From positions 3,453,127-3,517,126 of the forward strand of contig JAQFVV010006272.1 in the NCBI GenBank assembly GCA_028023455.1: DNA of 64,000 nucleotides. Reading direction: 5' to 3'. Both the position numbers and the translations under genes were made by a program. The notes beneath the pieces are model-generated. The model saw only the letters and a program-made list of their open reading frames with translations. It searched no databases and had not been told where the DNA came from. Below are positions 1 to 12,903 of this stretch, piece after piece (the first letter of the stretch is position 1; each line of letters starts with the position of its first letter). Origin of the DNA: Epiperipatus broadwayi. Taxonomy: Eukaryota; Onychophora; Udeonychophora; Euonychophora; Peripatidae.

Positions 1-1455
1 ATGGACATTTGATAATGCCTGGCACAATATATATATATAGTGACTCTCAGCTTTTGCTTTAAAGCTGAATGTCAAGTTTTGTGATAATATATTATTTAAA
101 AAATTTCAATAGCTTAATTAAGCTTTGTTGTTAGATAATAATTAAAGTATATATGTAACTGATTAGTCATTTTAGAATGACTATTATGACATCTATAGCT
201 TAAAAATAGTCTTTAAGTATAATTTCATAATGTTTAAACTTCATAAGTAACTATTTTATAATTTTAAATATACAGTTATAAAGTTATTATAATGTACTAA
301 TGAATTTAATTTTTAGAGTAGTAAAGCTGAAATCATCTTAGTTTAATTAAACATCAGAGAACTTTAAAATGAGTTTAAACTTTAACGTAGATCTTGGATA
401 TTTAAGTTAGTGCCAGTAAAGAGTAGTAGTTAATTTTAATAATGTTGTAATTTAGCTTTAATTAAAGAATTGAAAAGTTTAGCTATTTAAAAAAAGTGTT
501 ATTTTAAACTAGTAATTATCTCATATATCTAAGTTAGTATTTTTAAATAAAGAATTTAATACTACTATGTGTGGAGTGCATGCATGCATGAAGTTGGTCA
601 ATATTTTTTAAAATGTTTCCTGGTTAAAACTTAATACTCAAAGTTATTTTAAATGTCTTTATTTTAAAGATACAACTAAAATAATATATTCTGAGATCTT
701 ACAAATAAAAAAATGTTTAAAATAAATAGTTAATATGTAATCTCTAATGTACTTAAACATATTTTAGTGTTAAGTAATTTTTAAAAAAATTGTAATACAA
801 TTGTTTATTTAAACTTTCTGTCTAGATGATTGACTCTGAAAAATTCTAGAATTATGCTAATTGGGGTTATATTTAGAATTTTCCAACAGATATTAGAAGA
901 ATTTTAACTTTTTGTTAATTAGTTCAATTGGAAATGGATTTCAATTGTCAATCAAATACAGTCACATGACTTGCCTTATATAAGCAAATGTTAGGAAACT
1001 CATATTATACCTATTTGATCCAGGCACAGTTTTAATTGCTTGTAAACCAATTTTATTTTGATAAATTAATATGCAGTATTACAAGTAAAATTTTTCAGGC
1101 CTATTATACAATGGAAAGATTTTGATAATTAAGTTTCAACAAAAATTGCATTATGGGAAATTCTACTATGAAGGTTTCAAGAATGGAATTGTTTTTTCAG
1201 GAATCTATTACAATAATAGAGCATTATCAAAGATATTAGCCTTGTTTTGTAATAACTTTGTTAATTTCACTTTCCATGCTATACTAAAATCTTTTTTCAG
1301 GAATGATATTTTCTTGGATATATGCAAAACCTTTCAATATATTTGATATTAGTATTAAAGATATTTTAATCGATTTTTAATGAACTTATGCAAGCTAAAT
1401 ATTTTATTGTATTTCAAATATGTTGTCTTTTGATAATTTCATTTTTATATGAAAG
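1..1455. other. AT-rich sequence without recognised gene
   Basis: Nothing recognisable was found here beyond A/T-rich unique-looking sequence. The 74-codon open frame at 1,122-1,346 has AT-driven composition (F, I, N, K, Y) and no motif, so I do not call it a gene. Confidence 0.6.
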
Positions 1456-1457
1456 AC

Positions 1458-2292
1458 TATTTAAATGGACATATTAAGGTCCTATGTGTGAGGGGTCAGA
1501 GTAACTCAAAGTCAACATAAGCAGGACAATAATATTGTCATCGACAAGGGTTTTGAATGTTTTATCATTGGATTTTCAATGATATGGATGGCTGAAAAGT
1601 TGAACTGTTTAGAAGATTGAAGCTTGTTCATTAAAGTTTGAAAATATGCTGTCTTAATATAAACTGAGCACTGATTGTATATATGTGTTGGAGATAGTGA
1701 TCTGGACCAACTGAAGGGTGCTGGTTCAGCATGATATATATATCAGAGATCATTTATTTTTTCATATGTATATGGTAATGTGGATCAATTGTATAAGATT
1801 GAGTGCATAGCTATAAAGAGCTTGAAAGTCTGTGTTCAAGCCTTTTTAATTACATATTTGAATATTATATATTCATCCTGTATTCTGCCATTCCATATTC
1901 TGTGCATTTAAATAGACACATTAAGGTCCTGCATTTGAGGAGTCAGAGTAATGTAAAGTCACCATGAGTATTACAATACTATTGGCATCAACACAGGCTT
2001 TAAATGATTTATTGTAGGATTTTCAATGTAGTCTGAAGAAGATTGAAGGTTGTCCATTACAGTTTGAAGATTTGCTATCTTAATACAAACTGAGTACTGA
2101 TTACATATATGTGTGGGAGATGGTGATTTGGACCAACTGGTGAGTGTTGGTTTACCATGACATATGTATATTGGAGATCATTTATCCTTTTCACATGTAT
2201 GTGGTCATATGTATCAGTTGTATAAGATTGAGTGCATAGCTGTAAAGAACTTGAAAGTCTGAGTTCAAATTCTTTCTAATTATATATATATA
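1458..2292 (+). mobile_element. Family B hammerhead element, tandem dimer (degenerate ribozymes)
   Basis: Two direct copies (about 1,458-1,860 and 1,907-2,292) both begin ATTTAAAT(A/G)GACA followed by ATTAAGGTCCT. Both end in a GTTCAA-containing block followed by TAATTA and TA repeats. Each holds a decayed hammerhead. In copy 1 (near 1,700-1,755) the core CTGATGA has become CTGAAGG and GAAA has become GATA. In copy 2 (near 2,118-2,185) it reads CTGGTGA and GACA, while stem I CCAA/TTGG survives. The hammerhead-to-hammerhead distance is about 426 nt, which gives the monomer length. Direct dimers with one hammerhead per unit are the layout known for retrozymes. The family is my own grouping from internal similarity; both ribozymes are probably inactive. 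Confidence 0.7.
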
Positions 2293-2503
2293 ATGCTTTT
2301 TTTTCTTAATGTCTATTATATAATAACAGATGTTATATAACAAATCTAGAGTTTATCATTAAAGATATAATATTATTTTTTATTGAAATATATGGGGGAA
2401 AATATGATAATTTGATTTTAGTCTGGTAGGAATTATTTGAAATTCTTAAATTTTTATAATTTGTAAAAAGTTGAAAAGAAGCTTATTATTTTAGATAGAT
2501 TTT

Positions 2504-3003
2504 NNNNNNNNNNNNNNNNNNNNNNNNNNNNNNNNNNNNNNNNNNNNNNNNNNNNNNNNNNNNNNNNNNNNNNNNNNNNNNNNNNNNNNNNNNNNNNNNN
2601 NNNNNNNNNNNNNNNNNNNNNNNNNNNNNNNNNNNNNNNNNNNNNNNNNNNNNNNNNNNNNNNNNNNNNNNNNNNNNNNNNNNNNNNNNNNNNNNNNNNN
2701 NNNNNNNNNNNNNNNNNNNNNNNNNNNNNNNNNNNNNNNNNNNNNNNNNNNNNNNNNNNNNNNNNNNNNNNNNNNNNNNNNNNNNNNNNNNNNNNNNNNN
2801 NNNNNNNNNNNNNNNNNNNNNNNNNNNNNNNNNNNNNNNNNNNNNNNNNNNNNNNNNNNNNNNNNNNNNNNNNNNNNNNNNNNNNNNNNNNNNNNNNNNN
2901 NNNNNNNNNNNNNNNNNNNNNNNNNNNNNNNNNNNNNNNNNNNNNNNNNNNNNNNNNNNNNNNNNNNNNNNNNNNNNNNNNNNNNNNNNNNNNNNNNNNN
3001 NNN
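2504..3003. other. Assembly gap (500 N)
   Basis: There are exactly 500 consecutive N, the usual placeholder for a scaffold join of unknown true length. Any open frame running through it is meaningless. Confidence 0.99.
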
Positions 3004-4615
3004 CACCTTTTGTTTTGTTACTTTTACAATCTATTTAAAAGACAGACATTAGTTTAAATATATAAGATTTAAAATAATTTACAATTTCTACAAATTTAAA
3101 ATATAGAATCGACCTTTTTATCGGTATTTTTTTATTTTTTATGAATTTAAGTACTACTTCTTAGGATAATTCTTATGATTTTTTTACTATATTAAATCTT
3201 ACTTTAATTGATTGATAAAGAATTTTAGTTTATTGCACATTATTTATTAAGCCAAAGGTTTTTACGCGTTATATTTATAATGTTAAGTACCTTCTTTAGT
3301 TTGTCTTTTGAATTGAAACAAAAATAGCAACATTATCTGCATATTATAAAACTAGATTTTTAGAAGATGATTTTTTGTTTTCATTTTTAATCAATTTAAA
3401 TGAAAAATTCCACTATCTTGATCGTTGATTCATTAAATGATCTACTAACAGTTCCAAAGACTACTTTCATAAAAATCAAAAACAATATTAGAGCAAATGT
3501 TCATCTTTGTATAACACCAGTTTCCATTTCAAATACTATAGAGTCAAATCAACCAAGAGAGTAATTTATATTTAATAATGATAATAAACATAAAAAATCA
3601 CATTTAATTATATGTGAAGATATCAAAATTCATATATATATATATTGTAACTGATTATATATATACGTTACATTTAAATTTTAGTACTTAATTTTTTTTT
3701 TTATAAATATCTAATAATGAATTAAAAGCACAGACGTTCGAAATGCACAAATACTGAGTTATTAATTTATTAATAAGTTTAATTTAAATATTGAAATAAA
3801 ATAAGCTTAAAAAAATTATAGAATCGAAGCAAAGATTCTAATCTTTAAATAAATATAATAAAAATCTTTTAATCTTAAAAATAAAGAAGATAGGTTTTAA
3901 CAAAAATAAAATTACAAACAGATCTTTAGGGGGGAATGACCATTAAAAAGATTATTACAAAATAGATGAGTGGAGAAATAGAAACAAAAGGCTTGCTTTT
4001 CCCGCCCAAGATATATACACAGACCACAGAGGAAAATCTACTGAATATATTTGATGGATCCGCACATTCCTAGATAAGACGCTTCAGGACTATAAAAGGA
4101 AAAATTCAAAAGAAATAAGTAATTAGAAGATTAGAATTTTGAATTAGTTTGTCATTGCTGAAAAGTAAAAAAAAAAAATTTTTTTAAAGTTATTGTCGCC
4201 ATTACCAAAAATGTAATCTGTTTTAATTGTGCTTCCCTTGGTTCGGCCGGCCTAAGGCAGCTTTCCTCTCCATGGATTCCATGATTGAACCACTGGTAAC
4301 ATCTTCAGAAATCATCGTAAAACCTCATAAACTATCATCATCTGCAAGAAATGGCCCTTGCATAAACTCAGATCTTTGTCACAAAGGAATGATCTCAGAG
4401 AAAGGAAAGTATAAATTATAAATGATAAAAAATGAAATATAACCTCTTTTTAATTTAAAATCTTCGAACTTTATTTTTCTTTAAATATGAACTATAGACT
4501 TTCTTTCCTGATTAAACCTGAACTTTATTTTTTATAAACTTTGCAATTTTAAAGTCTTATCTAAAATTTAAACTAATCTTTTTAAAATATATTATAACGA
4601 TCGAAATGAAAGTGA
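3004..4615. other. AT-rich sequence, one small GC-richer patch
   Basis: Mostly A/T runs and short TA repeats. A patch at about 4,225-4,415 is richer in G+C, includes the 8-bp palindrome GGCCGGCC, and is open for 64 codons on the plus strand. I recognise no domain, splice context or repeat match, so I do not call it a gene. Confidence 0.5.
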
Positions 4616-4619
4616 AGAT

Positions 4620-5720
4620 CGAATCTAACTGCAAACTACGATATCTGCTCTACAGGGCGCCATCTAGGCATTTAAACCTAGAAAAATTTATAGAGTAGGC
4701 AGATACATGCTGTTAAGATTCCACTTTATTTAAATATTCAGATCGTTAGCCCAAGTCACTAGCTCAGTGGAGACGCAGAGATAAAAATCTATATCTTAAT
4801 TTATATCTTAAATATAAATAAATAAAAGCCACTGCCAGAAATTAACACATAAAAATATTTATTTACGCACATATAAAATAACATTTAAATTTTGAGGAAT
4901 AAATTCAACATTTTAGATTTTTCTATTAATCTTTAGTTTTACATTTAAGTAAATTACAACCATGAGTTTAATATTTATTTAGTGAGTCGAGTATGAATAG
5001 ACTACATAGATCTGCATTTGAAAAGAAAATATTCTTCCCTGATTTAACCTTAGGCAACAAATTTCGCAATCAAACCGGCGCCAATCCATCTGATACATTT
5101 ATGTATTCAATGTAGCATGAAAATACGACAACACAAAATACTATACTGTCAGGAATGTACATCTGATCAGTAAGTAGAATTAGAGAAGACATTGTCTCTC
5201 CACCAACAGGAATGTTACATCTGTTGGCGAGTAGAACAATAAACATAAAACTCCATAGGAATGGACTGCGGTCCTTTGCCATCTTACAAACCCATCCATA
5301 GGCAAACAGAAGGTGTGTGGCGTATATATATAATCCTGCCCATAGCGGATCTCATACTACATCTACAATTACACAAATATATCCAATCCATTGAACCAAT
5401 TCAACTACGAAATGAATAACCTAAGATTACCCTCCCTTAATATAACTTTACAAAACTATATAGCCATTCACGCCCGACTTAAATTTAACATTTAAATACG
5501 TTTGCACAGATTATTTTTATACAATTTGTTTTATAATGTCGAGTATAGATCGGCTGCACAGATTCCATGGTCAAAAACATTCCAAATTAAACACAACCGA
5601 TCAAAATACAAAGTCAATCGATAACGTCAATTGCTGAGGGAATACAGGAGACCCTTTGGTGTTCATCATAAGACACCACAGTGACATTGTTGACTTATAT
5701 GTTCTAATCGACTGTGAAAA
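4620..5720 (+). repeat. Diverged repeat family D, left copies
   Basis: The block at 4,620-4,845 matches the reverse complement of 7,680-7,910: the shared parts are a 'gatatctgctctacaggg' block, a CTAGAAAATTTATA-like block and a CACTGCCAG end. The block from about 4,986 to 5,240 matches the reverse complement of about 7,300-7,500 more loosely, with a shared CAGGAATGT(A/G)CATCTGA core. A third partial copy of the GAGTATAGAT-containing segment starts near 5,537. The order is consistent with an inverted pair of one interspersed element. No coding capacity or tRNA-like promoter was recognised; the family is unidentified. Confidence 0.5.
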
Positions 5721-6990
5721 CCACAACATAATCAACCGCTAACGAATCTATGCAACATCTATACCCAACTTAAATGTAATGCATTTAATAATTTCTACAA
5801 TAAATATTATTACAAATAAAAATAATAAAATGGAAATGATTTTAGCAAAACTTAACTATATAAATTTAAACAATCAATTATTAATTTGAAAATCAAATAA
5901 GAGTTCATTTTAAAATTTAAATTAGCTGAATCTTTAAAAAAAACAATGACGAAAGTTCTTAATTACTTTTTTTTGTTGTTGTTAATTTGTAAAGTTCATA
6001 GCTCATGGTAGAAGAGTCCAGGTTTCTGCTTTTAATTCCCGCGATGCCTCCATTGGAAGATAATGTTCTGGAGATGGCAATAGCTGGTTCAAGGTATCAC
6101 AGTCTTTTCATTTTTTTTTTATAGAGAGTGTGGTATGTGCGTCCTACCACATCTCTCAAACACAAAACGCTGGAACTGTCAGAAAAAACTGTATTTCCCT
6201 TTTTATATTATCCACACGGATTCAATCAACAAAATGTCACTAATCCATCACTTTCGTTAGGGTCCAAGCCAAGGCTTAGTGCTTCCATTGGTCAAGCTAA
6301 TTTCTTTTTATTTTCTTATCTATCTTTCATCAGATCATTTTAATTATACAAGAGCCCAAGGCTAGCTTGCTTTTCAAACAATTTATAAACAATCATTTCC
6401 ATTTACCGATTACAAGAATTAATTAATACCTGTTTTTATTTTTAAATCTTGTACTTTTTTTTATAAAAAAGTACGTTCAAATACTTATTTATTTGTTGTT
6501 TTTTTTTTAAAAAATATTTTAAAGTTTGGCATCTGTGCTAATGTATATACGTTTAACAAACATTTTAATTTTAGCATTTAGTTTTTTACTTTTATTTGCG
6601 AACTTTTAAGTTTTTATTTTAAATTAATGTAATGACATATTTATATATCGTTACAATATATTATATATTTTTTATATTTACGCTTAGTATAAGGTCTGTT
6701 TGTAAAAGGGCAGAAGTTTGCGATTGCAAACAAATTTAAAGATAAAATCAAACATGTATCATTATTTGTGCATTATTCGATTTTTTTTTTTAAAAAAAGG
6801 TCAAATCTATTATTTTATCTAAAAATAAGTTGAATACAAAGTGTAATTTTAAAATAAGTTAAATACCCTAAACTAAATATATTTTTTAATAAAGTAAATT
6901 ATCAAATTGACTTAAATTTAAGTTGAGTGTATATGGCTGTTTAGACTCATTTAAGTATATGCTAGTTTAAAGGGGTTTTGATTTTGGACT
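5721..6990. other. AT-rich sequence without recognised gene
   Basis: Contains homopolymer T runs and a modestly GC-richer patch at about 6,000-6,300. Nothing there could be assigned to a gene or known repeat. Confidence 0.5.
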
Positions 6991-6999
6991 ATTTGTTTC

Positions 7000-7590
7000 A
7001 TAGTCATGTCAATGCTGGTGGAGGAATATATGGAGGTTTATATCAATGTAATGTGAAGTGTGCTAGCACACAGGGCAATATGCCCAACTGAATGCATGAC
7101 CCCAAAGAGCTAGTCATGGCATTGAAATGGATGTGGAGTACTTCCCACAACATTGACCCCTTTCAGCTCTATGGATACTACTATAAGTCAGCAAGATAGA
7201 CTGCTCTCCCATCCATATATAGCATTTTCTCTTTATTATTTTATATGCATGTTTCCTTCACCAGACAGACAGACATTTCTGTACTGGATGAAGGTCATGT
7301 TCTTCAAATAATATCACACTGTCAGATGCACATTCCTGTCAGCATGGTTCTATGCTAACATGTTCACATTGCATTGGTTGCTGATATATATCAGGAAGCG
7401 AGCATTGGTGTGGCTGTGGACTTTTATCCTGGAGTCAAATGCTTTGAAAATCTTTTAAGTGTATTGTCTAGGTGGACTATCTATGCTCAACAATCTAAGA
7501 TTAAAAATTAAAGTTAAATAATAATAATAATAATGAAATATAAAGCATAATTTTTTTATAGTAATTATTTTTCAAGTTTGTGTGTTGTCA

Positions 7591-7659
<69 letters not shown>

Positions 7660-7910
7660 AAAATCTTTCATGTTATTAATACTGGCAGTGATCTAGTTTA
7701 TTTTTTTTAATCTTTATTAAAAATATATCTTAATAAATATGCTTAAACCTCTGCTACTCCATGAGCTAGTGACTAGGGCTGATGGTAATAATAAGATATA
7801 TATGTAAAGGTTGGATCTTTAACAGTGCATATCTGCCTTATATATAAATTTTCTAGGTTCCAATAGTCTGGTGGTGCCCTGTACGGCAGATACAGTAAGA
7901 CTTACAATCC
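7000..7910 (-). repeat. Diverged repeat family D, right copy (inverted)
   Basis: This is the reverse-orientation counterpart of the family at 4.62-5.7 kb. It is interrupted by a microsatellite at 7,593-7,656. The outer part (7,680-7,910) pairs with 4,620-4,845 and the inner part (about 7,300-7,500) pairs with about 4,986-5,240. The sequence is visibly less AT-rich than its surroundings. It is not recognised as a named element. Confidence 0.45.
7593..7656. repeat. Compound microsatellite (TA)n(TG)n
   Basis: An uninterrupted TA run changes directly into a TG run. Confidence 0.97.
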
Positions 7911-7914
7911 ACCC

Positions 7915-8576
7915 TGACCATTATAATATACAATAATAATACATTTCCATTTCACATTGTATTTGTAAATTATAATAGATACTTGATTTATAAGCATTTT
8001 ATGCTATGCTCAAAGCTTTGGAATATTATAATATGAATTTATAATATTACAAATTTTAAAGAATATTTATCAAACTGTAATAACAGTGATTACACAAAGC
8101 TATTCCATCTTTCTAAAGCTTCTTATCAGCAGTTTATAGAAGATATTCTGTGAATTAAAAGAGAACACAAAACAGTAGAAATAAATTGAAGTTATTTTAG
8201 GCATTTACACTATACTTCAGAGTTGTCTGAAATATTACAAGAGCTATTAAATGAAAGTAAGATAATAGAATTGAAGGAAAGTACTAAAAGAACACTAAAA
8301 TAATATTGGGTAAAAATTTAATAATATGATAGAAAAAAACTAATAACTATAAACAGTTTATTAATATAGATGAAATCATAATGACTAAAATTAACTATAG
8401 AATTTAAACTCAGGTGAATATTTCTAATCAAAATAAAACATGTCTATTTATCCACCCCAATAATTACTTAGTAAATATATTTTATCAGTGTTTACTTGTG
8501 AATCTCAAATATATATACTTAGTAGAATAACAATCCATTGAAGGTGTAATATTCATTGTAACAATATACATTATTT
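7915..8576. other. AT-rich sequence without recognised gene
   Basis: No coding, RNA or repeat signal was recognised. Confidence 0.6.
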
Positions 8577-8590
8577 TAATTATACACTAT

Positions 8591-8970
8591 TAAAACAGGC
8601 AAAACTCTCTATACATATTGCCACTCAGTGCAAGCCAGAGTAATCAATGGATACCAAAAGGCTTGTGTATAGAATCCCCATTTAGTGCCTACTCATGCAA
8701 TATCTCCAGACTAGCTTCTGGCTTGCCTTCATTAGTGAGGAGCCTTGGATCTGAGAGCACTGCACCTAGATCTTAGGATCACTGATGAAGACCACAATCC
8801 AGAAACTAGTCTGGGGATATTGGATGAGTAAGCACTAGATGGTGAATTTATGCACAAGCCTTCTGGCATCCATTGATTACTCTGGCTTGCACTGAGTGGC
8901 AATATGTATAAAGTTTTGCCTGTTTTAATAACAGTTAAGAGCAAGCATAAGAAATAGTGATCATGTGATG
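8591..8970 (+). mobile_element. Family A hammerhead element, inverted dimer with 14-bp target-site duplication
   Basis: The insertion is flanked by the perfect 14-bp direct repeat TAATTATACACTAT at 8,577-8,590 and 8,971-8,984, the kind of duplication left by target-primed retrotransposition. It consists of a minus-orientation arm (about 8,594-8,780) joined to a plus-orientation arm (8,781-8,970). The arms are nearly complementary and begin or end with AAAACAGGCAAAACT / AGTTTTGCCTGTTTT. The plus arm starts essentially at a hammerhead core (CTGATGA 8,782-8,788). The minus arm carries a damaged core (CTAATGA and GAAG). The right end runs past the palindrome into a tail ending CATGTGATG. Confidence 0.8.
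8770..8823 (+). ncRNA. Hammerhead ribozyme, family A, weakened stem I
   Basis: The core CTGATGA (8,782-8,788), GAAA (8,802-8,805), stem III ACTAGT and cleavage nucleotide C at 8,811 are all present. Stem II is short and imperfect. The inversion breakpoint removed the normal 5' strand of stem I and replaced it with GGATCA, which pairs poorly with TGGGGA. The motif is real, but activity is doubtful. Confidence 0.6.
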
Positions 8971-9599
8971 TAATTATACACTATCCAAAGAAAGTAAATA
9001 AAAACAATTACTTTGTCTAAATTTTTCAATCTTATAATTTAGACATATAAAATCTGTTCTATTAATCACATTTTTTTAATGTTATGTTAAAATCTTGTAT
9101 ATTATTTCTTCAATTTTTTATTCTTTCAGAAGCTGGATGTAATATAGTATTTCATATAATAAAATGTTTATTAAGTGTAAAGCTAGAAACCTTATAATAT
9201 ATGGGTTCCTGAAAAATTTTGTGTTGTAGTAAATCATGTTATATAAGATATAGATGAGTGCAAAAGGGGGGGGGTAGATTTCTAAAACAATCTTTTTTTT
9301 TTTAAATCTGTACAAGCAACTTCATTTTTATTAAAAATATTAACATATGTGTGTATAACATAAAATGAAAAGAAATACACTATTTTCATTTTAATAACTT
9401 TAATAATTTTCTTCTTCATAACTGCTTGGAACAAACAAAAAAAAATGTTTTTCACTTGAGAAATATCATCTTTGCTTATTGAATCCTTTTCATCATTTAT
9501 GTCTTCTGCTCTCTTAAAAAATCTATAATTCTGGTTTGTTTGCTGGTCCTTGTAAGATCATTGTAGATTTTCTAGTATGGAGATAGGTCATTTGTAGTT

Positions 9600-11095
9600 C
9601 GCTTTTGAATTTTCAGCTTCCTTCAGCAGAGGGGTCTGCATTCAAGAAAAATGATTGTAGACTTTTAGCTAAGCTTTTAATGTTAATTTATTAACCTTTA
9701 GCTAAGCTTTTAATGTTAATTTATTAACTTCACAATCTTTATATCTATTGTTCTCAGAATTGACTTGATTTATGACTTCTGATGCTATTTGTAGCAAATC
9801 CACATTGCAAATTTTTTTTTCTATCAATATATCTTGAATTGCCTGAATAACCACATCATCAAAACTATCATCTTTGATTAATTTAACAAATTCTAATATG
9901 ACACCAATTTTATTTTCTGATAATTCCAAGCCCAAATTCTATTTCAACTGATAATGGTCATATCTTTTTTCAAAAGCATTTAATGTTGATGTTTTTAGTT
10001 CTTTCAATGATAAGATATGATTTTGATGCAGTGCTTAATTGAAAATTGCCTCCATGCTTTCACTACACCAATTGATCATGATTCATTTAAGTCTAAAACC
10101 CATTGTAATGATCTTCTGATGGAGTAAGTTTCAAAGGTATAAATAATACTTTGATATTTTTTTGGCTGGAACTACAATGTAGTATTTGCTGATACTGCTT
10201 GGATGTTGGGATTATTTAAATCATATGGGTGACCTGGAGCATTATCGAATAGTAATAGCACTTTGAAGTTCAAATTCTACTTCTTTAAATAATTTTCAAT
10301 CTCTGACACAAAATACTTTAAAAACCATTTCCTAAATAAATTTCCAGTTACCAGAGTTTTTAAATTTGCTTTCCATTATACCAGTAATGTGTTTTTATTT
10401 ATACCTTTAAGTGCATAGAGATTTGATGAGCTATGAATGTAAGGACAAAGAAGGGTTTATCATAAAGTTTCATGATGCATCACTACACAAAAATAGTATT
10501 ACACAATCTTTAGGTGCAGTTTTTTCTTTGTTAGGTATAAAGATTATATTAAGCATCTTTTTTTTGCATCAAAGCCTAGTTTCATTAGCATTAAAAACTC
10601 AATGTGGTGAGTACCCTTATATAATTTTTTGAATTTTTTTTTATATTTCCTGGCAGGTTCATGATCAGACAATGCAGATTTGCCTTGAATTTTTATACCA
10701 TGATTTTTCAAATTGCTTTTTGAACTTTTCAAACCAATCTTTACTTCCACAAAAACTGGACTGACAGAATAATTTTTCGTTTTTTTTTAACGTCATGCAT
10801 TTTAAGAGCTTTTTGTTTAATAATATTGCCATCCAATGGAACCCTTTTTTGGCAGTGATCATCAATACAAATACTGAGTGCTTTTCAATTTTCTCAATTG
10901 GTGCAAGGGGATGAGCTTCTAATTTTCAATTTTTTAGAATGGTTCAGACTGTTGCTTCATTTAAATTTTTGCTTTAAGTGATGCTTTTTCTCCTTTTATA
11001 AAATGATCAAAAATTTGTATTTTTACATCCAGAGAAATAAATTTTCTCTTAAGCATTATTTTTTTATTTTTATCAAACACGGCTTAGTGCTGAAA
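9600..11095 (-). pseudogene. Tigger/pogo-type DNA transposase relic
   Basis: Minus-strand reading from about 11,090 down to 9,650 gives a broken Tigger-family (DDE/CENP-B-like) transposase in three frames. The N-terminal part has a KRKF(I/V)SLD-like helix-turn-helix start. It is followed by a CENP-B/Tc5-type DNA-binding segment with WFEKFKK (about 10,726-10,744) and IKIQGKSALSDHE. The first catalytic region reads NANET at about 10,578-10,592, where the family has NADET, so the catalytic Asp appears to be Asn. Then come ALKGINKN-like sequence and the second catalytic block DNAPGHP at 10,226-10,246. The last piece open for 77 codons (9,702-9,935) is the C-terminal region. Multiple stops and frameshifts show it is dead. 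Terminal inverted repeats were not found by eye. Confidence 0.85.
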
Positions 11096-11129
11096 TTTAA
11101 TTTGCCAAAATGTCTTAAAAATAAAAAGA

Positions 11130-12680
11130 TACTCTTTCACACAAACCCTAAAAAGCTTAAAATAAGTAACTGCAAGCACTAAAATTTCTTAAAATTATAT
11201 TTTATGCGATCTGAACACTTAAAACACAAAATACATAATAATGTGCATTTAACTCAGAGAGAGAGAGAGATTTATAAAATAAAATTAAGATATTTTTCCA
11301 ATTGTATATATTCAATGATTATCTTTGCATCTATGTATACATATGTTGTAATGGTCAGATTTGTACATTCACATAACAAAATCCAGAGTCCAGACAAAGT
11401 GCACCAAAGCCAACAGAAATGGGATGATGAGATCTCAGATCTGACCAAACTTCAAATCATTTGATAGTATTTTATGATTTAACACTGTATGAATGGCATT
11501 TCTGAGGTTATATATAGGTCTCAATTTTTTTTGCGAGCCAGCTCCAAACAGGGAGAAACATGAGACTCAAGGGAAATTAATAATCAACAATAACTTAAGG
11601 GTTAAACAGACTACTTAACACACTACTTAACTAAAACAATGCATATTCAACATATAAAATCATTAAGGAATTGGAATAAGATAATATGGATTGAATTGAA
11701 ATAGGAATATGAGCAAGAAAGATATGGAATGAGTTTTACATTTTAAACAGGTTTATTAAAACCATAACAAAATCAAGTAAAAGAAAATGGCAATGATTAT
11801 ACAGTGTTAAGTATATGTGATCAAAACATGCAGGCATTGCATAGTAGATGAGACTATTTTTACTACAGCAGTCTCCTCTTAACACATTAAATACTAAGAT
11901 GTATACTTATATTTAATTAATTGTGCCTAAAAATGGATCACTTCTATCTTCCAAACTAACACAACCCAGTTCTTAAACTAACATTATAATTATACTAACT
12001 AAAAGGGCTTAAATTTAATTATAACACAAGTTAAAACACTGTATTTGCATATATATAATTGTAATTAAGGAGGGAACATATATTTGATGAGCAATAATAA
12101 ACATTAACAAATGTACTTACCATCTTTAGCTAGCACATTGCTTCTAACCAACAGATCTCAAAAAGTCATAATTTATAATAAGTGACTAAGCAAACCCTTA
12201 TAATGCCATTATAACATAAATAAAATCATGATAATAACAAGTGTGTAGCAATCGGTTATTATCTATCAGTATAATATTTTGAAACAGCGATTCAATATGC
12301 AAAGTAGCATTCTTAAAATATTTAAAATGGAGATTTTAATTATCTCCATTGAAAGTTCCTTAACAATTAGTATCCACTGTTTCGAAAGATTGGCATATTA
12401 TAACATATATAATAAATTTAGATAAATCAATAAATATAGGCATGACCACAGTTTTAAGAAATTTAAGACCTAACTGATTGCAGTTATTTATAGATTAAAG
12501 GAATAAATTATTTTGCTTTATAAAGATGAATTCGGGTGAGTTTTATATATTTTTACTTTATAAATGATTTAATTTAATAGAATTTTAAGAAACAAGATTG
12601 AACATTCATTATATTAAATAAGCTAGCCTCATATTAAAATTACAGATTTAAAGATTAATTTATAGAGTTCTGCAGTCTTT
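11130..12680. other. AT-rich sequence without recognised gene
   Basis: The 86-codon open frame at 11,204-11,464 has no recognisable domain. No tRNA, repeat family or splice-like island was seen. Confidence 0.55.
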
Positions 12681-12729
12681 GAAAAGAATATTATTGATAT
12701 TCTTGGTTGTAGCTTGTAATCCAAACACA

Positions 12730-12903
12730 TCAGATGGTTGGCATAGTGACACTCTTTTCAGGATAGGTGGTTTGGATTAAGGTCTTCTTATGGTAGACTG
12801 CTGGCAGGTTCTCCATCTCTATGATGATAATCATGCCATCAGGCATGTAGGGGGGACCAAAGATTTCCATCTTCCTTTGGAGAAATGGCAAACCTGTATC
12901 CTC
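12730..12903 (-). pseudogene. Unassigned degraded coding-like fragment
   Basis: This is a GC-richer island. Its minus strand is open for about 57 codons between two stops and reads like protein: a segment MEIFGPPYMPDG followed by isoleucines and ENLPAVYHKKTLIQ. I do not recognise the family. It may be part of an old transposon or a processed gene fragment. No start codon or splice sites could be supported. Confidence 0.3.

Noticed and set aside
2491-3006. Long open frame on the minus strand
   Set aside because: It consists of the 500-N assembly gap.
8732-8944. 70-codon minus-strand open frame
   Set aside because: Spans the palindrome junction of the family A element; spurious.
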